Assembly: GCA_030835065.1 (NCBI GenBank)
Contig: JAUQWR010000745.1
Coordinates: 1-14,744 of the forward strand
Length of the DNA stretch: 14,744 nucleotides
Source: Candidatus Kapaibacterium sp.
Lineage (GTDB): Bacteria > Bacteroidota > Ignavibacteria > Kapaibacteriales > UBA2268
Direction: 5' to 3'
Below, piece after piece: positions 1 through 6,532 of the stretch. Each line of letters begins with the position of its first letter. The first letter of the stretch is position 1. The notes below the pieces were generated by a model that was not told the origin of the DNA, made no database searches, and saw nothing but the letters and a program-made list of their open reading frames with translations. The position numbers and the translations under genes are program-made.

Positions 1-444
1 CAACACTTTAGATGCCGTATCAAAAATATTATTTGGAATTATTACTCCCAGCATCATCAATTTCCCGTCCAATCTTGGCTCAAGTGGTGTTGCCGATATC
101 GTAAATTCATTATAATTAAATTGAGGGAAATTTTGTCTTAACTCAAAATCTACTAACTTGCACAAATCATCTTTACTTATATTTTCTTTACTTGGAAATT
201 TAGTAACTAATACACTTTCTGCAGGCAAAGTAACAGTGAGCCTATCTACATCAGCAGCAAACTCAGACATCATAATTTCGAGTTCCTGAGCCCCGAGCAC
301 AGATGCATCTGAATCCGGAAATTCCAAATCTATGCGCGATTCAGTTGTATTTAAATACAACAGCTCCATTCCTTCTTTTTTTCCATCGACTAAAGTCAAA
401 TATGTCCGGTCGATATTAAAAAATACTGATAAAGTCTTACTCAT
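1..444 (-). CDS. PilM-like / actin-fold protein, N-terminal 148 residues (C-terminus beyond window edge)
   Basis: The frame is open from an ATG at 442-444 to the left edge, giving 148 residues with no stop. The product begins MSKTLSVFFNIDRTYLTLVDG, which looks like the first beta-hairpin of an actin-like ATPase fold (strand, Asp, strand). It continues with a segment around residues 72-145 (DRLTVTLPAESVLVTKF, an acidic helix, FELRQNFPQFNYNEF, then a strand resembling LMMLGVIIPNNIFD). That order resembles the PilM/ComA family of type IV pilus or type II secretion assembly ATPases, where 'LP...' strands alternate with a membrane-facing helix. The assignment is by eye and tentative; the nucleotide-binding motifs would lie beyond the edge. 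The start has a GGTGG stretch just upstream and follows the cysS stop codon by 26 bp on the same strand, so it is probably co-transcribed with cysS. Confidence 0.55.
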   Translation of the reverse strand, partial: MSKTLSVFFNIDRTYLTLVDGKKEGMELLYLNTTESRIDLEFPDSDASVLGAQELEIMMSEFAADVDRLTVTLPAESVLVTKFPSKENISKDDLCKLVDFELRQNFPQFNYNEFTISATPLEPRLDGKLMMLGVIIPNNIFDTASKVL

Positions 445-470
445 TTCCACCACACAAAAAGTATATAATA

Positions 471-1934
471 CTAATTTTTAATTAAATCATAGCCGTCTTT
501 TTTATCTTTGACGGTGTAGCCAAGATCACTAATTTTTTGTCTTAAAACATCAGCTTCAGCCCAGTTTTTGCTCTGTTTTGCATTCCATCTGGCTTCCGCT
601 AAAGCATTCACTTCTTCAGGAATTTCCTCGACTATTTCTTCCTTAGGTTCGAAACTCCAAGCTGCAAAAATATCATTCATTTGTTTTAAAAAATTAAGCA
701 TTGGAATCACATCTTTTTCATCCAAATTCTTAGCATTATTATTATTCATAAAGCTAAATAGTGCCGCAAGTGCTTTCGGTGTATGCAAATCATTTGCTAA
801 CTCTGCAAATACACTATCGCATAGCTTTTCAATCAATTCTGATTTAATATCTTGAGCACTAATATTTCTATTTAGCAACTCATAAATATATTCTTGAATT
901 CTAAATCTAGCTTTTCGAGCTGCACTTATTCCATCAAATGTAAAATTAAATTTTGATGCATAATGTGCGGAAAACATAGCAAATCTAATATCAATCGGAT
1001 CTACACCTTTTTCCATCAAATCTCTCAAAGTGAAAAAATTGCCTAGAGATTTGCTCATTTTTTCGCCTTCTACTTCAAGAAATTCGTTATGGCACCAAAA
1101 AGCAGTAGGCTCGATTCCATAACCGGCTTTGCTTTGGGCTATTTCATCTTCGTGGTGAGGGAACTTAAGATCTACTCCGCCAGTGTGTATGTCAAACGGA
1201 AGACCTAAAAGCTCATATTCCATAGCAGAACATTCAATATGCCAGCCAGGGCGCCCGGGGCAATTTTCGCCATTAATATCAAAATCCCAATAGGGTTCAC
1301 CATCTTTTTTAGCTTTCCAGAGCACAAAGTCAGATGCTTGTTCTCTTTCGTACTGATCGGAATCAATTCTAACACCAGCGCGGAAATTATCAAAATCTAT
1401 CTTGAATAATTTTCCATAAATATCTCTTTTTCGCCATTCGTTTACATCAAAATAAACAGAGCCTTCCGATACATATCCAATGCCTTTTTCGACAATCGCT
1501 CTAATTAATTCCTGCATTTGAGGAATATATTCAGTAGCCTTGGGCATCGAAAAGAAGTGGCTGCTATCGATTCCAAGTTTATTTATATCATCAACAAAAG
1601 AATTTTCGTAAAATTTTGTAAGCATAAGCAGATTTTCGATTGGGTTATTGGTTTGCTCACCCATATCCGATAGCCACGCATCTGAGCCTTTTTGGCTGTC
1701 TCTAATTGTTTTATCGTCGATATTTGTAATATTCATTACCCACTTCACATCATGCTCTCCAACTACCCTCAAGGTGCGTTGAAGCAAATCTGCAAATAAA
1801 AATGCTCGCATATTACCAATGTGAGCGTAATTATATACTGTGGGTCCGCAAGAATACATTCTTACTTCATTGCCATGTATAGGTTTAAATTCATCAACCG
1901 ATTTATTTAGCGAATTATATAGTTTAATTTGCAT
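471..1934 (-). CDS. cysS: Cysteine--tRNA ligase
   Basis: Class I cytoplasmic synthetase that charges tRNA-Cys with cysteine using ATP. All signature elements are visible in the 487-residue product. The HIGH-type motif reads HIGN at 38-41, preceded by YSCGPTVY with zinc ligand Cys29. Further zinc ligands are Cys235 (in WHIECSAM), His260 and Glu264 (in PHHEDE). The KMSKS loop is at 292-296. The C-terminal helical anticodon-binding region ends with the usual ADxLRxxLxxLGxxxxD-type segment (EADVLRQKISDLGYTVKD). At 487 residues it is somewhat longer than the 461-residue E. coli enzyme, the difference lying between the HIGH motif and the second zinc ligand. The ATG at 1934 gives the correct N-terminus (MQIKLYNSL) but has no clear Shine-Dalgarno site. 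It lies downstream of the SprA-related gene and upstream of the PilM-like gene, all on the minus strand. Essential housekeeping gene; identification is secure. Confidence 0.97.
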   Translation of the reverse strand: MQIKLYNSLNKSVDEFKPIHGNEVRMYSCGPTVYNYAHIGNMRAFLFADLLQRTLRVVGEHDVKWVMNITNIDDKTIRDSQKGSDAWLSDMGEQTNNPIENLLMLTKFYENSFVDDINKLGIDSSHFFSMPKATEYIPQMQELIRAIVEKGIGYVSEGSVYFDVNEWRKRDIYGKLFKIDFDNFRAGVRIDSDQYEREQASDFVLWKAKKDGEPYWDFDINGENCPGRPGWHIECSAMEYELLGLPFDIHTGGVDLKFPHHEDEIAQSKAGYGIEPTAFWCHNEFLEVEGEKMSKSLGNFFTLRDLMEKGVDPIDIRFAMFSAHYASKFNFTFDGISAARKARFRIQEYIYELLNRNISAQDIKSELIEKLCDSVFAELANDLHTPKALAALFSFMNNNNAKNLDEKDVIPMLNFLKQMNDIFAAWSFEPKEEIVEEIPEEVNALAEARWNAKQSKNWAEADVLRQKISDLGYTVKDKKDGYDLIKN

Positions 1935-1957
1935 TTCAATTTTTCAAATAAATTAAC

Positions 1958-1975
1958 ATTCGTTCAATAACGAAT
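1958..1975 (-). repeat. Perfect 7-bp inverted repeat upstream of cysS
   Basis: ATTCGTT (1958-1964) and AACGAAT (1969-1975) form a perfect stem with a 4-nt loop in the 75-bp gap between the SprA-related gene and cysS. On the minus strand it is followed by only a loose T-rich stretch, so it is at best a weak terminator for the upstream gene. It could equally be an operator or mRNA leader hairpin for cysS. The structure is visible in the sequence; its role is not. Confidence 0.35.
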
Positions 1976-2009
1976 TTACGATATTATTCTTGAAAATCAT
2001 AATTAAGAA

Positions 2010-2723
2010 TTAGTGTTTGATTCTTTTGAGATTGATTAGCTGCGAGCCTGCAACAGAATCGAAGTTTACACCCTTATTTTCTTGCTTATCGCCGCCGTAT
2101 GCATTCAAAGCTTTTTCCATTCTTGGAGATTTTTGACTTGCAGTACTTGTACTTTTTTCTGAATTGAGTTCCATTCTGGCTTGTGCTTCTATTTGAGCAG
2201 CTTTTGCTGCAACAGCCCTATCTTGACCCGATGGATCGGCTGGTGCCAGCGCAGCACTCCGCACCTGCTGCATCTTTTGAATTGTTCGCTGTGGATCTTT
2301 ATCAGGAGCAATATCAATCTGCACTTCGCCGCCTATAGCATACCTCTGCCCGTCAGGACCAGTTTCGTAGTTAAACTTAGCACCGCCTTTCACTAACCCG
2401 CCACCTGCTGCAATATGAGCTGCTTCGTGCGACTTTACTTCTCGATCGCGCTTTTTCAAATCATCAATCAGCTTGCGCTCACCATCACTCAATTCATAGG
2501 GATTCTTTGGCTTGCTTCCGGCTTCATTTTTGTCCGATTTATCAGTTCCTGCAGGCTTGCCAATTTTACTATCTAACTTTTTGGATTCTTCAGATCTGGT
2601 ATAAATATCTATAGGTGCTTTGTCTTCGCTTGGTGCTTTGTCTGGTATAGAACTAATATGGATCGATGATGCAATTGGTTTTGCATCACTGAAATAGCTT
2701 TCATTTATTCCTGCTATTTGCAT
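2010..2723 (-). CDS. SprA-related family protein, putative zinc metalloprotease (HEAAH)
   Basis: A 237-residue protein. Residues 1-75 are a charged, low-complexity leader rich in Lys, Asp, Ser and Pro. The conserved core runs from about 77 (LSDGERKLIDDLKKRDREVK) through the zincin-like motif HEAAH at 99-103, a glycine-rich turn (AAGGGLVKGG), the strand pair YETGPDGQRYAIGGEVQIDI (Glu133 follows the double glycine) and a helix rich in Arg/Gln/Ala ending near 187. This pattern belongs to the SprA-related family (Pfam PF12118 by recollection), annotated as putative metalloproteases because of the HExxH-like motif. No signal peptide or transmembrane helix is visible. The residues after the core are Ser/Lys-rich and probably disordered. 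The ATG at 2723 has an AGGG about 7 nt upstream. It is the first gene of a minus-strand run with cysS. Biological role unknown; family membership fairly sure, protease activity unproven. Confidence 0.8.
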   Translation of the reverse strand: MQIAGINESYFSDAKPIASSIHISSIPDKAPSEDKAPIDIYTRSEESKKLDSKIGKPAGTDKSDKNEAGSKPKNPYELSDGERKLIDDLKKRDREVKSHEAAHIAAGGGLVKGGAKFNYETGPDGQRYAIGGEVQIDIAPDKDPQRTIQKMQQVRSAALAPADPSGQDRAVAAKAAQIEAQARMELNSEKSTSTASQKSPRMEKALNAYGGDKQENKGVNFDSVAGSQLINLKRIKH

Positions 2724-2910
2724 AAATATCCCTATAATGCCCTTTATTTCCTATAAACGTATTTATCGGTAAAAATAGTATTTTTATTAACTCATAATAT
2801 TAATCGAAAATGAATATGAACACATTCTATTTGTATATTAATATCAAGTTAATACATTTACTTTTCATTTATTTACAAACATCAAGCAAATCCTTTGCCA
2901 ATTCTATATA

Positions 2911-2947
2911 ATACAAAAAAGCTGCTCAATTTATTTTAGAGCAGCTT
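2911..2947 (-). terminator. Rho-independent terminator after the anti-sigma/barrel gene
   Basis: AAGCTGCTC (2919-2927) and GAGCAGCTT (2939-2947) are a perfect 9-bp inverted repeat with an 11-nt AT loop. On the minus strand it is followed by a run of six T (2920-2915, including the last two stem bases), then GTAT. It lies 33 bp beyond the stop codon of the anti-sigma gene, so it closes the sigma/anti-sigma transcript. Confidence 0.9.
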
Positions 2948-2980
2948 AATATGTGCATTTATATAAAAATCTAAATATTA

Positions 2981-4267
2981 CTAAAATTTAATAAATACTC
3001 CGCCGCTCAATCCAATTTTATTAAACGAATTTAAATTACCATTGCTTATATACATCAAATATGAGTCTTCAAGATTGATCATAGCTCCTATTCCTGCAGG
3101 GCTTTCGTAACTAAATCCTAAACTAAGTCTTGCTAATGGACCAATTCCCGATCCGGCAACTACTACCTGAGTATAAGGATTGATATTCATAAATGATAAG
3201 TTTTTGAAATCATATCTGGCAGCAACACCTAACCAATTCAAAGTGGATTGATTTTCATAAGATGTTTTGTTATTCAACACTACATCCTGCAGATATGGCT
3301 CAGTACCAAATTCTGCACCCAAGCTTAGATTATCTGCAATACCTGTACTTGCCAAAATACCTATTGAAAATGATTCACTCAAGTTATTTGATTTCGAATA
3401 AGCATCGCCATATAAATTCTTAATTGCTCGTCCATAAATAATCCATTTTCTATCGAAGTTTGAATTGTTGCCAAATACAAATGAAGGCATTCTTGTATTT
3501 ATCGACATACCGGAATTAAGTGAATAATATCTACCGGAAAAACTTCTAATTGGACTAATTATCAATACCGGACTTACATTTTCGATAATCTCAGAATTTT
3601 GGGCTAATTGAGTCAAATCTTTATTTTCTATATTACTCTCTTTATTAATATTCAAATCATTAGAATTTTGATTATTGGATTGATTGGCAATAGCTATATC
3701 ATTTGCGGCAGGCTTTTCATTTCTTAGAGCCATTCCGCGCGATTTATTAGCACTTGCATTCAGTTCAGACTTTGTGTTTTTTGTATTTTGGATTTGATTG
3801 GAAGAAATGCTTGAAACAACAGGTATATTATTCTTATCCAACGATTTTTGAGCATCAGAATTTTTAATGTTAGAATTAGAATTTGTTATAACCTTAATAT
3901 CAGGGCTTTGATTATTGATAAGCGCAATGCTGGCACCAGTACCCAAAAGCAAAAGCAAAAGCAAAGCATATTTCCATTTTTTATAAAATGGACGGCTCTG
4001 ATTGGCAGCTAATCCAAGTGAAGCAACCTGAGGAACTTGAAATCCCAAGTTTGCAAAAACGGCATTAGTAAAATCTGCCGGAGGAGTAAAAGCTTCCACA
4101 TCGCTTCTTACAAGCTCGCGAATAGCCAGATGTTCTTTCATTTCTGTTTGCAGCTCCTCTTCTTTGGCGAGGGAGTCGTAGAGCGACTGCTCCAATTCCG
4201 GCGGTATTTCACCGTCTAAAAGGAGGGTCAGCATTTCTGATGCACTGTTATTTTTAAAATCTTCCAT
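2981..4267 (-). CDS. Anti-sigma factor fused to outer-membrane beta-barrel (Dma-like dual membrane-spanning protein)
   Basis: A 428-residue protein with four zones. Residues 1-75 are a helical, acidic anti-sigma-type domain (LLLDGEIPPELEQSLYDSL followed by charged helices); no HxxxCxxC zinc motif is present. Residues 100-117 form one strongly hydrophobic helix after KKWKY, giving a cytoplasmic N-terminus. Residues 118-235 are a long Asn/Ser/Lys-rich, probably disordered linker. Residues 243-428 alternate strands and turns (SFSIGILAST, LSLGAEFGTEP, LNWLGVAARYDF, LSLGFSYESP) and end in GVFIKF with a terminal Phe, as in small outer-membrane barrels. One chain could therefore bind a sigma factor in the cytoplasm and sit in the outer membrane. 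This is the architecture reported for Dma proteins of Bacteroides thetaiotaomicron, linked to vesiculation. It follows the ECF sigma locus by 30 bp. The ATG at 4267 is preferred; a TTG three codons upstream (4276) is weaker. Architecture is seen; function is inferred. Confidence 0.8.
   Translation of the reverse strand: MEDFKNNSASEMLTLLLDGEIPPELEQSLYDSLAKEEELQTEMKEHLAIRELVRSDVEAFTPPADFTNAVFANLGFQVPQVASLGLAANQSRPFYKKWKYALLLLLLLGTGASIALINNQSPDIKVITNSNSNIKNSDAQKSLDKNNIPVVSSISSNQIQNTKNTKSELNASANKSRGMALRNEKPAANDIAIANQSNNQNSNDLNINKESNIENKDLTQLAQNSEIIENVSPVLIISPIRSFSGRYYSLNSGMSINTRMPSFVFGNNSNFDRKWIIYGRAIKNLYGDAYSKSNNLSESFSIGILASTGIADNLSLGAEFGTEPYLQDVVLNNKTSYENQSTLNWLGVAARYDFKNLSFMNINPYTQVVVAGSGIGPLARLSLGFSYESPAGIGAMINLEDSYLMYISNGNLNSFNKIGLSGGVFIKF
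3945..3967. repeat. Hexanucleotide tandem repeat (AAAAGC)x3 plus partial copy
   Basis: Three exact AAAAGC units (3945-3962) and a five-base partial copy (3963-3967) lie inside the anti-sigma/barrel gene. On the coding strand they read (GCTTTT)n and encode the run of seven leucines in the transmembrane helix (about residues 102-108). Because the unit is 6 bp, gain or loss of units keeps the frame and changes the helix by two leucines. Confidence 0.8.
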
Positions 4268-4297
4268 AAAATACAAATATATAATTAATCAATCCAA

Positions 4298-4510
4298 TCA
4301 AACAAATTTAGATAAATCAGCCAAGTAAGGCGCCAAAGTTTCACGTATTTTTTGTTTGGCTCTATAAATTCTCACCTTAACGTTGGCAAGGGATTCGCCG
4401 GTAACTTCGGCAATTTCGGCATAAGACAGCCCATCGTACTCACGAAGAATAAAAACTTCGGCATAATCTTCGGGCAGAGTTTTGATAGCAGCTCTAATCA
4501 AAGCCAGCAA
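4298..4510 (-). CDS. ECF sigma factor, region 4 half (after in-frame stop)
   Basis: This 70-residue open frame is in the same reading frame as the sigma region 2 piece upstream. It is separated from it only by TAA (4514-4516) and one GAA codon. It encodes a complete sigma-70 region 4: a helix ending in KTLPEDYAEVFILREYDGLSY, then the helix-turn-helix YAEIAEVTGESLANVKVRIYRAKQKIRE, which in ECF sigmas binds the -35 element. It has no ATG; the only possible starts are TTG/CTG codons directly after the stop (TTG at 4510), with no convincing ribosome binding site. It is therefore best read as the 3' half of one sigma gene. It could be made by readthrough or by termination-reinitiation, or not at all. 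It stops at 4298, 30 bp before the anti-sigma/barrel gene. Confidence 0.75.
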   Translation of the reverse strand: MLALIRAAIKTLPEDYAEVFILREYDGLSYAEIAEVTGESLANVKVRIYRAKQKIRETLAPYLADLSKFV

Positions 4511-4513
4511 TTC

Positions 4514-4864
4514 TTATTGCTCGCTGCTGGTATCATTAGAATAAGCCATGTAATCTTCGTAAGAAATATCAGTACGTTCTTTACGCTTGATATTAACGCA
4601 CAAATTTCTGGCAATTCTAAGAATAAAAGCGGGGACATTAGTCATAATCCGCTCTTGTGACGCACTTTGAAAGAACTTTGAAAAGGTCTCTTGAAACACA
4701 TCCATCGCATCATCGCGATTGCCTAGGAATCTTCGGCAGTATGCATAGATCCGGGGCGAAAGCCTTGCATATAGCTCGGCAAACGCTTGTTCGGCTGTTC
4801 GCTTGTCGCCTTTCAGCTGATAAAACAGCTCTGAATCAGTATATTCTTCGAGCTTTCTTTTCAT
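4514..4864 (-). CDS. ECF sigma factor, region 2 half, ends at in-frame TAA
   Basis: A 116-residue product carrying sigma-70 region 2: an N-terminal helix with FAELYARLSPRIYAYCRRFL (21-47 area), the region 2.2 core-binding helix DDAMDVFQETFSKFFQS (51-67) and the region 2.3/2.4 -10 recognition helices AFILRIARNLCVNIKRK (79-95). It ends in a typical polar linker (TSSEQ) at TAA 4514-4516. Region 4 continues in the same frame two codons later, so an intact gene would give about 188 residues, normal for an ECF sigma. The frame extends upstream to a GTG at 4888, but the ATG at 4864 is preferred. It has GGTG 5 nt upstream, and the GTG would lie inside the proposed ECF promoter at 4875-4902. It is followed by an anti-sigma gene, the usual ECF arrangement. 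Sigma family identity is secure; whether the locus is functional is open. Confidence 0.8.
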   Translation of the reverse strand: MKRKLEEYTDSELFYQLKGDKRTAEQAFAELYARLSPRIYAYCRRFLGNRDDAMDVFQETFSKFFQSASQERIMTNVPAFILRIARNLCVNIKRKERTDISYEDYMAYSNDTSSEQ

Positions 4865-4874
4865 ATCACCAACA

Positions 4875-4902
4875 ATAACGCTATTCACTCACAAAGGTTA
4901 CA
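4875..4902 (-). promoter_or_regulatory. Candidate ECF-type autoregulatory promoter (TGTAAC-N16-CGTT)
   Basis: On the minus strand TGTAAC (4902-4897) is followed after 16 nt by CGTTAT (4880-4875), just upstream of the sigma gene ATG at 4864. The AAC in the -35 box and CGT in the -10 box are the common core of ECF promoters; Bacillus SigX and SigW sites (TGTAAC / CGAC, TGAAAC / CGTA) have the same form. ECF sigmas commonly transcribe their own operon. The motif is seen; use by this sigma is inferred. Confidence 0.45.
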
Positions 4903-5004
4903 AGACATTGTGGAAAACTTAATATTTTATTCGATTTTTCAGATAAATTTATTCTCTTTCGGTTTTGCTTCAACTATTTTATGAGAAAAATTAATTTTAA
5001 TTAC

Positions 5005-5035
5005 TTGGCAATCATTTCTCTTAGTATTAATTTTG
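5005..5035 (+). promoter_or_regulatory. Candidate Bacteroidota-type vegetative promoter of the flippase/kinase operon
   Basis: TAATTTTG at 5028-5035 matches the Bacteroidota -7 consensus TAnnTTTG exactly. TTG at 5005-5007 lies 20 bp upstream, at the spacing expected for the -33 TTTG box (here CTTG). The expected start of transcription falls a few bases after 5035, leaving a short leader before the ATG at 5063. This also argues against the TTG start at 5033. Confidence 0.45.
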
Positions 5036-5062
5036 AATTTTAAAATTGAATACAAGGCTTAT

Positions 5063-6532
5063 ATGAAGGCTAAATTAAAAGCTTTAGCCGGTGACACGGT
5101 TGTTTACGGAGTTTTCCAAATTTTAGGCAGATTTCTTACTTTTCTGCTCACTCCTCTTTACACCAATTTCCTCTCTTATGAAGAAGTTGGCGAAATTGGT
5201 TTCATTTATTCTATTATTGCATTCATTAATATTATATATTCTTTTGGCATCGAATCTGCTTTTTTTAGATTTTTCGACAAAGATAATGATGATAATCTTA
5301 AGAAAGTATTCTCTCATGCTTATTTTATTATCGCTGCCATTTCGGGCTTTTTCAGCATTACTTTTCTGCTTTTGGCTAAGCCCATTGGGGAATCGCTTAC
5401 TACTCTGCCCGATGCTACAAACCTGATTAGAGCTGCGGCTATGATTCCATTCCTCGACGCATTGATTCTCATCCCTTATGGTTTGCTTAGAATGAAACGC
5501 AGAGCTAGAAAATTCGCTCTCACGAGGTTTGCTCTCATTATTCTGGCTGTGCTAAATAATTTCATTTTTGTTGTATGGTTGCGCCAAGGTGCTATGGGTG
5601 TATTAATTGCCCAGCTGATTGCTTCTGCTGTCGGATTCATCGTTTTTATTCCTGAATTGGTAAAATATATAAAATTAAAAATCGACTTTAAATTATTGTT
5701 TGATATGATAAAGTTCGGCTTGCCGACTTTACCTTCAAACCTATCGTCGATGATACTGCTCGTTGCCGATAGACCCTTGCTCAAAGCTCTTGCTACTCAA
5801 TATGATGTAGCAATGTACACTGTCAATAATAGGCTTGGCATTCCGATGCTTGTGATGGTTACTGTTTTTGATTATGCTTGGAAACCTTTCTATCTGAGCC
5901 ATCACGAAGATGAAGAAGCCAAAAGCTTGTTTGCCAGAGTGCTTACGTACTTTACATTAGTCTGTGCTTTTGTATTTTTGTTGGCATCTCTCAATATTGA
6001 TTTTATTGTCAGAATGCCATTTGTTGGTGGAAAGTTTATCAATCCTCACTATTGGACTGGCTTAGGAATTATGCCAATTGTGCTTCTCGGTTTGTTCTTT
6101 AGTGGAGTTAATACCAACTTTGCAGCCGGATTTTTGATCACTAAAAATACAAAGTATATTCCTATGGCAGTTGGTTTTGCTGCTTTAGTAAGCTTGAGTT
6201 CCAATCTTATCTTAATTCCAAAAATTGGATATTGGGGCTCGGCTTGGTCTTTGCTTATAGGATATTTCTCGGGCTCGGCTTTGATGTGGAAACTCCAGCA
6301 GAAAGTCTATCCCACTCCTTATGAATGGGCTAGATTAGCAAAAATTTTCGTTTCTGCTGCAATTGTTTATTTCGCTGCTGATTTATTGACTTTGAATTTG
6401 ACTTTGTGGCTGGCGTTTTTAATTAAAAACTTATTTATTGTTGCTTTTTTAATCGTTCTTAAACTTATGGGATTCTTTACTTCCAACGAAATTGATTCTA
6501 TAAGACAATTAATCAAGTCGAGAAAAAAATGA
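5063..6532 (+). CDS. Polysaccharide biosynthesis flippase (MATE/MVF superfamily, Wzx-like)
   Basis: A 489-residue integral membrane protein with about 12-14 hydrophobic helices spread along its length. The N-terminus (MKAKLKALAGDTVVYGVFQILGRFLTFLLTPLYTNFLSYEEVGEIGFIYS) is typical of the polysaccharide-transporter branch. It has an amphipathic start, a first helix with G...LGR, and a second helix after a 'LTPLYTNFLS..E.G' loop. Members flip lipid-linked oligosaccharides across the inner membrane, or export related amphiphiles; the substrate cannot be read from the sequence. There is no glycan gene cluster around it, so a Wzx name is not justified. The ATG at 5063 is chosen over an upstream TTG at 5033, which lies in the promoter -7 box; AAGG about 6 nt before the ATG may serve as ribosome site. 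Its TGA overlaps the kinase start by 4 bp (ATGA), indicating one transcript and translational coupling. Confidence 0.85.
   Translation: MKAKLKALAGDTVVYGVFQILGRFLTFLLTPLYTNFLSYEEVGEIGFIYSIIAFINIIYSFGIESAFFRFFDKDNDDNLKKVFSHAYFIIAAISGFFSITFLLLAKPIGESLTTLPDATNLIRAAAMIPFLDALILIPYGLLRMKRRARKFALTRFALIILAVLNNFIFVVWLRQGAMGVLIAQLIASAVGFIVFIPELVKYIKLKIDFKLLFDMIKFGLPTLPSNLSSMILLVADRPLLKALATQYDVAMYTVNNRLGIPMLVMVTVFDYAWKPFYLSHHEDEEAKSLFARVLTYFTLVCAFVFLLASLNIDFIVRMPFVGGKFINPHYWTGLGIMPIVLLGLFFSGVNTNFAAGFLITKNTKYIPMAVGFAALVSLSSNLILIPKIGYWGSAWSLLIGYFSGSALMWKLQQKVYPTPYEWARLAKIFVSAAIVYFAADLLTLNLTLWLAFLIKNLFIVAFLIVLKLMGFFTSNEIDSIRQLIKSRKK

Noticed and set aside
568..855. Plus-strand open frame opposite cysS (95 codons), and similar frames opposite or inside other genes
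   Set aside because: They lie wholly within well-supported genes, have no ribosome sites or recognisable domains, and show composition typical of antisense shadows.
1986..2010. ATTCTT / AAGAAT inverted repeat at the 3' end of the SprA-related gene
   Set aside because: Six A/T-rich pairs with a 13-nt loop and no T tract; expected by chance at this base composition.
2724..2910. Possible small RNA or small gene in the longest gap
   Set aside because: No open frame with a plausible start, no stable hairpin apart from the terminator at 2911-2947, and no recognisable RNA motif; it looks like plain AT-rich intergenic DNA.
4274..4306. TTTG-N21-TATATTTG promoter in front of the anti-sigma/barrel gene (minus strand)
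   Set aside because: The boxes match the Bacteroidota form, but the -7 element ends only 6 bp before the ATG and the -33 box lies within the end of the sigma frame, so it would give an essentially leaderless mRNA. Chance in AT-rich DNA is at least as likely.
4865..4888. GTG start at 4888 for the sigma factor gene
   Set aside because: It lies between the -35 and -10 boxes of the proposed ECF promoter and adds eight residues not typical of ECF sigmas; ATG 4864 has a GGTG just upstream.
4298..4888. TAA reassigned to a sense codon in this organism
   Set aside because: TAA ends several intact genes here at the expected place (kinase, MscS, pckA and others), so a global recoding is ruled out; only a local readthrough remains possible.
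5033..5062. TTG start at 5033 for the flippase
   Set aside because: It lies inside the TAATTTTG promoter box; ATG 5063 gives the family-typical N-terminus.
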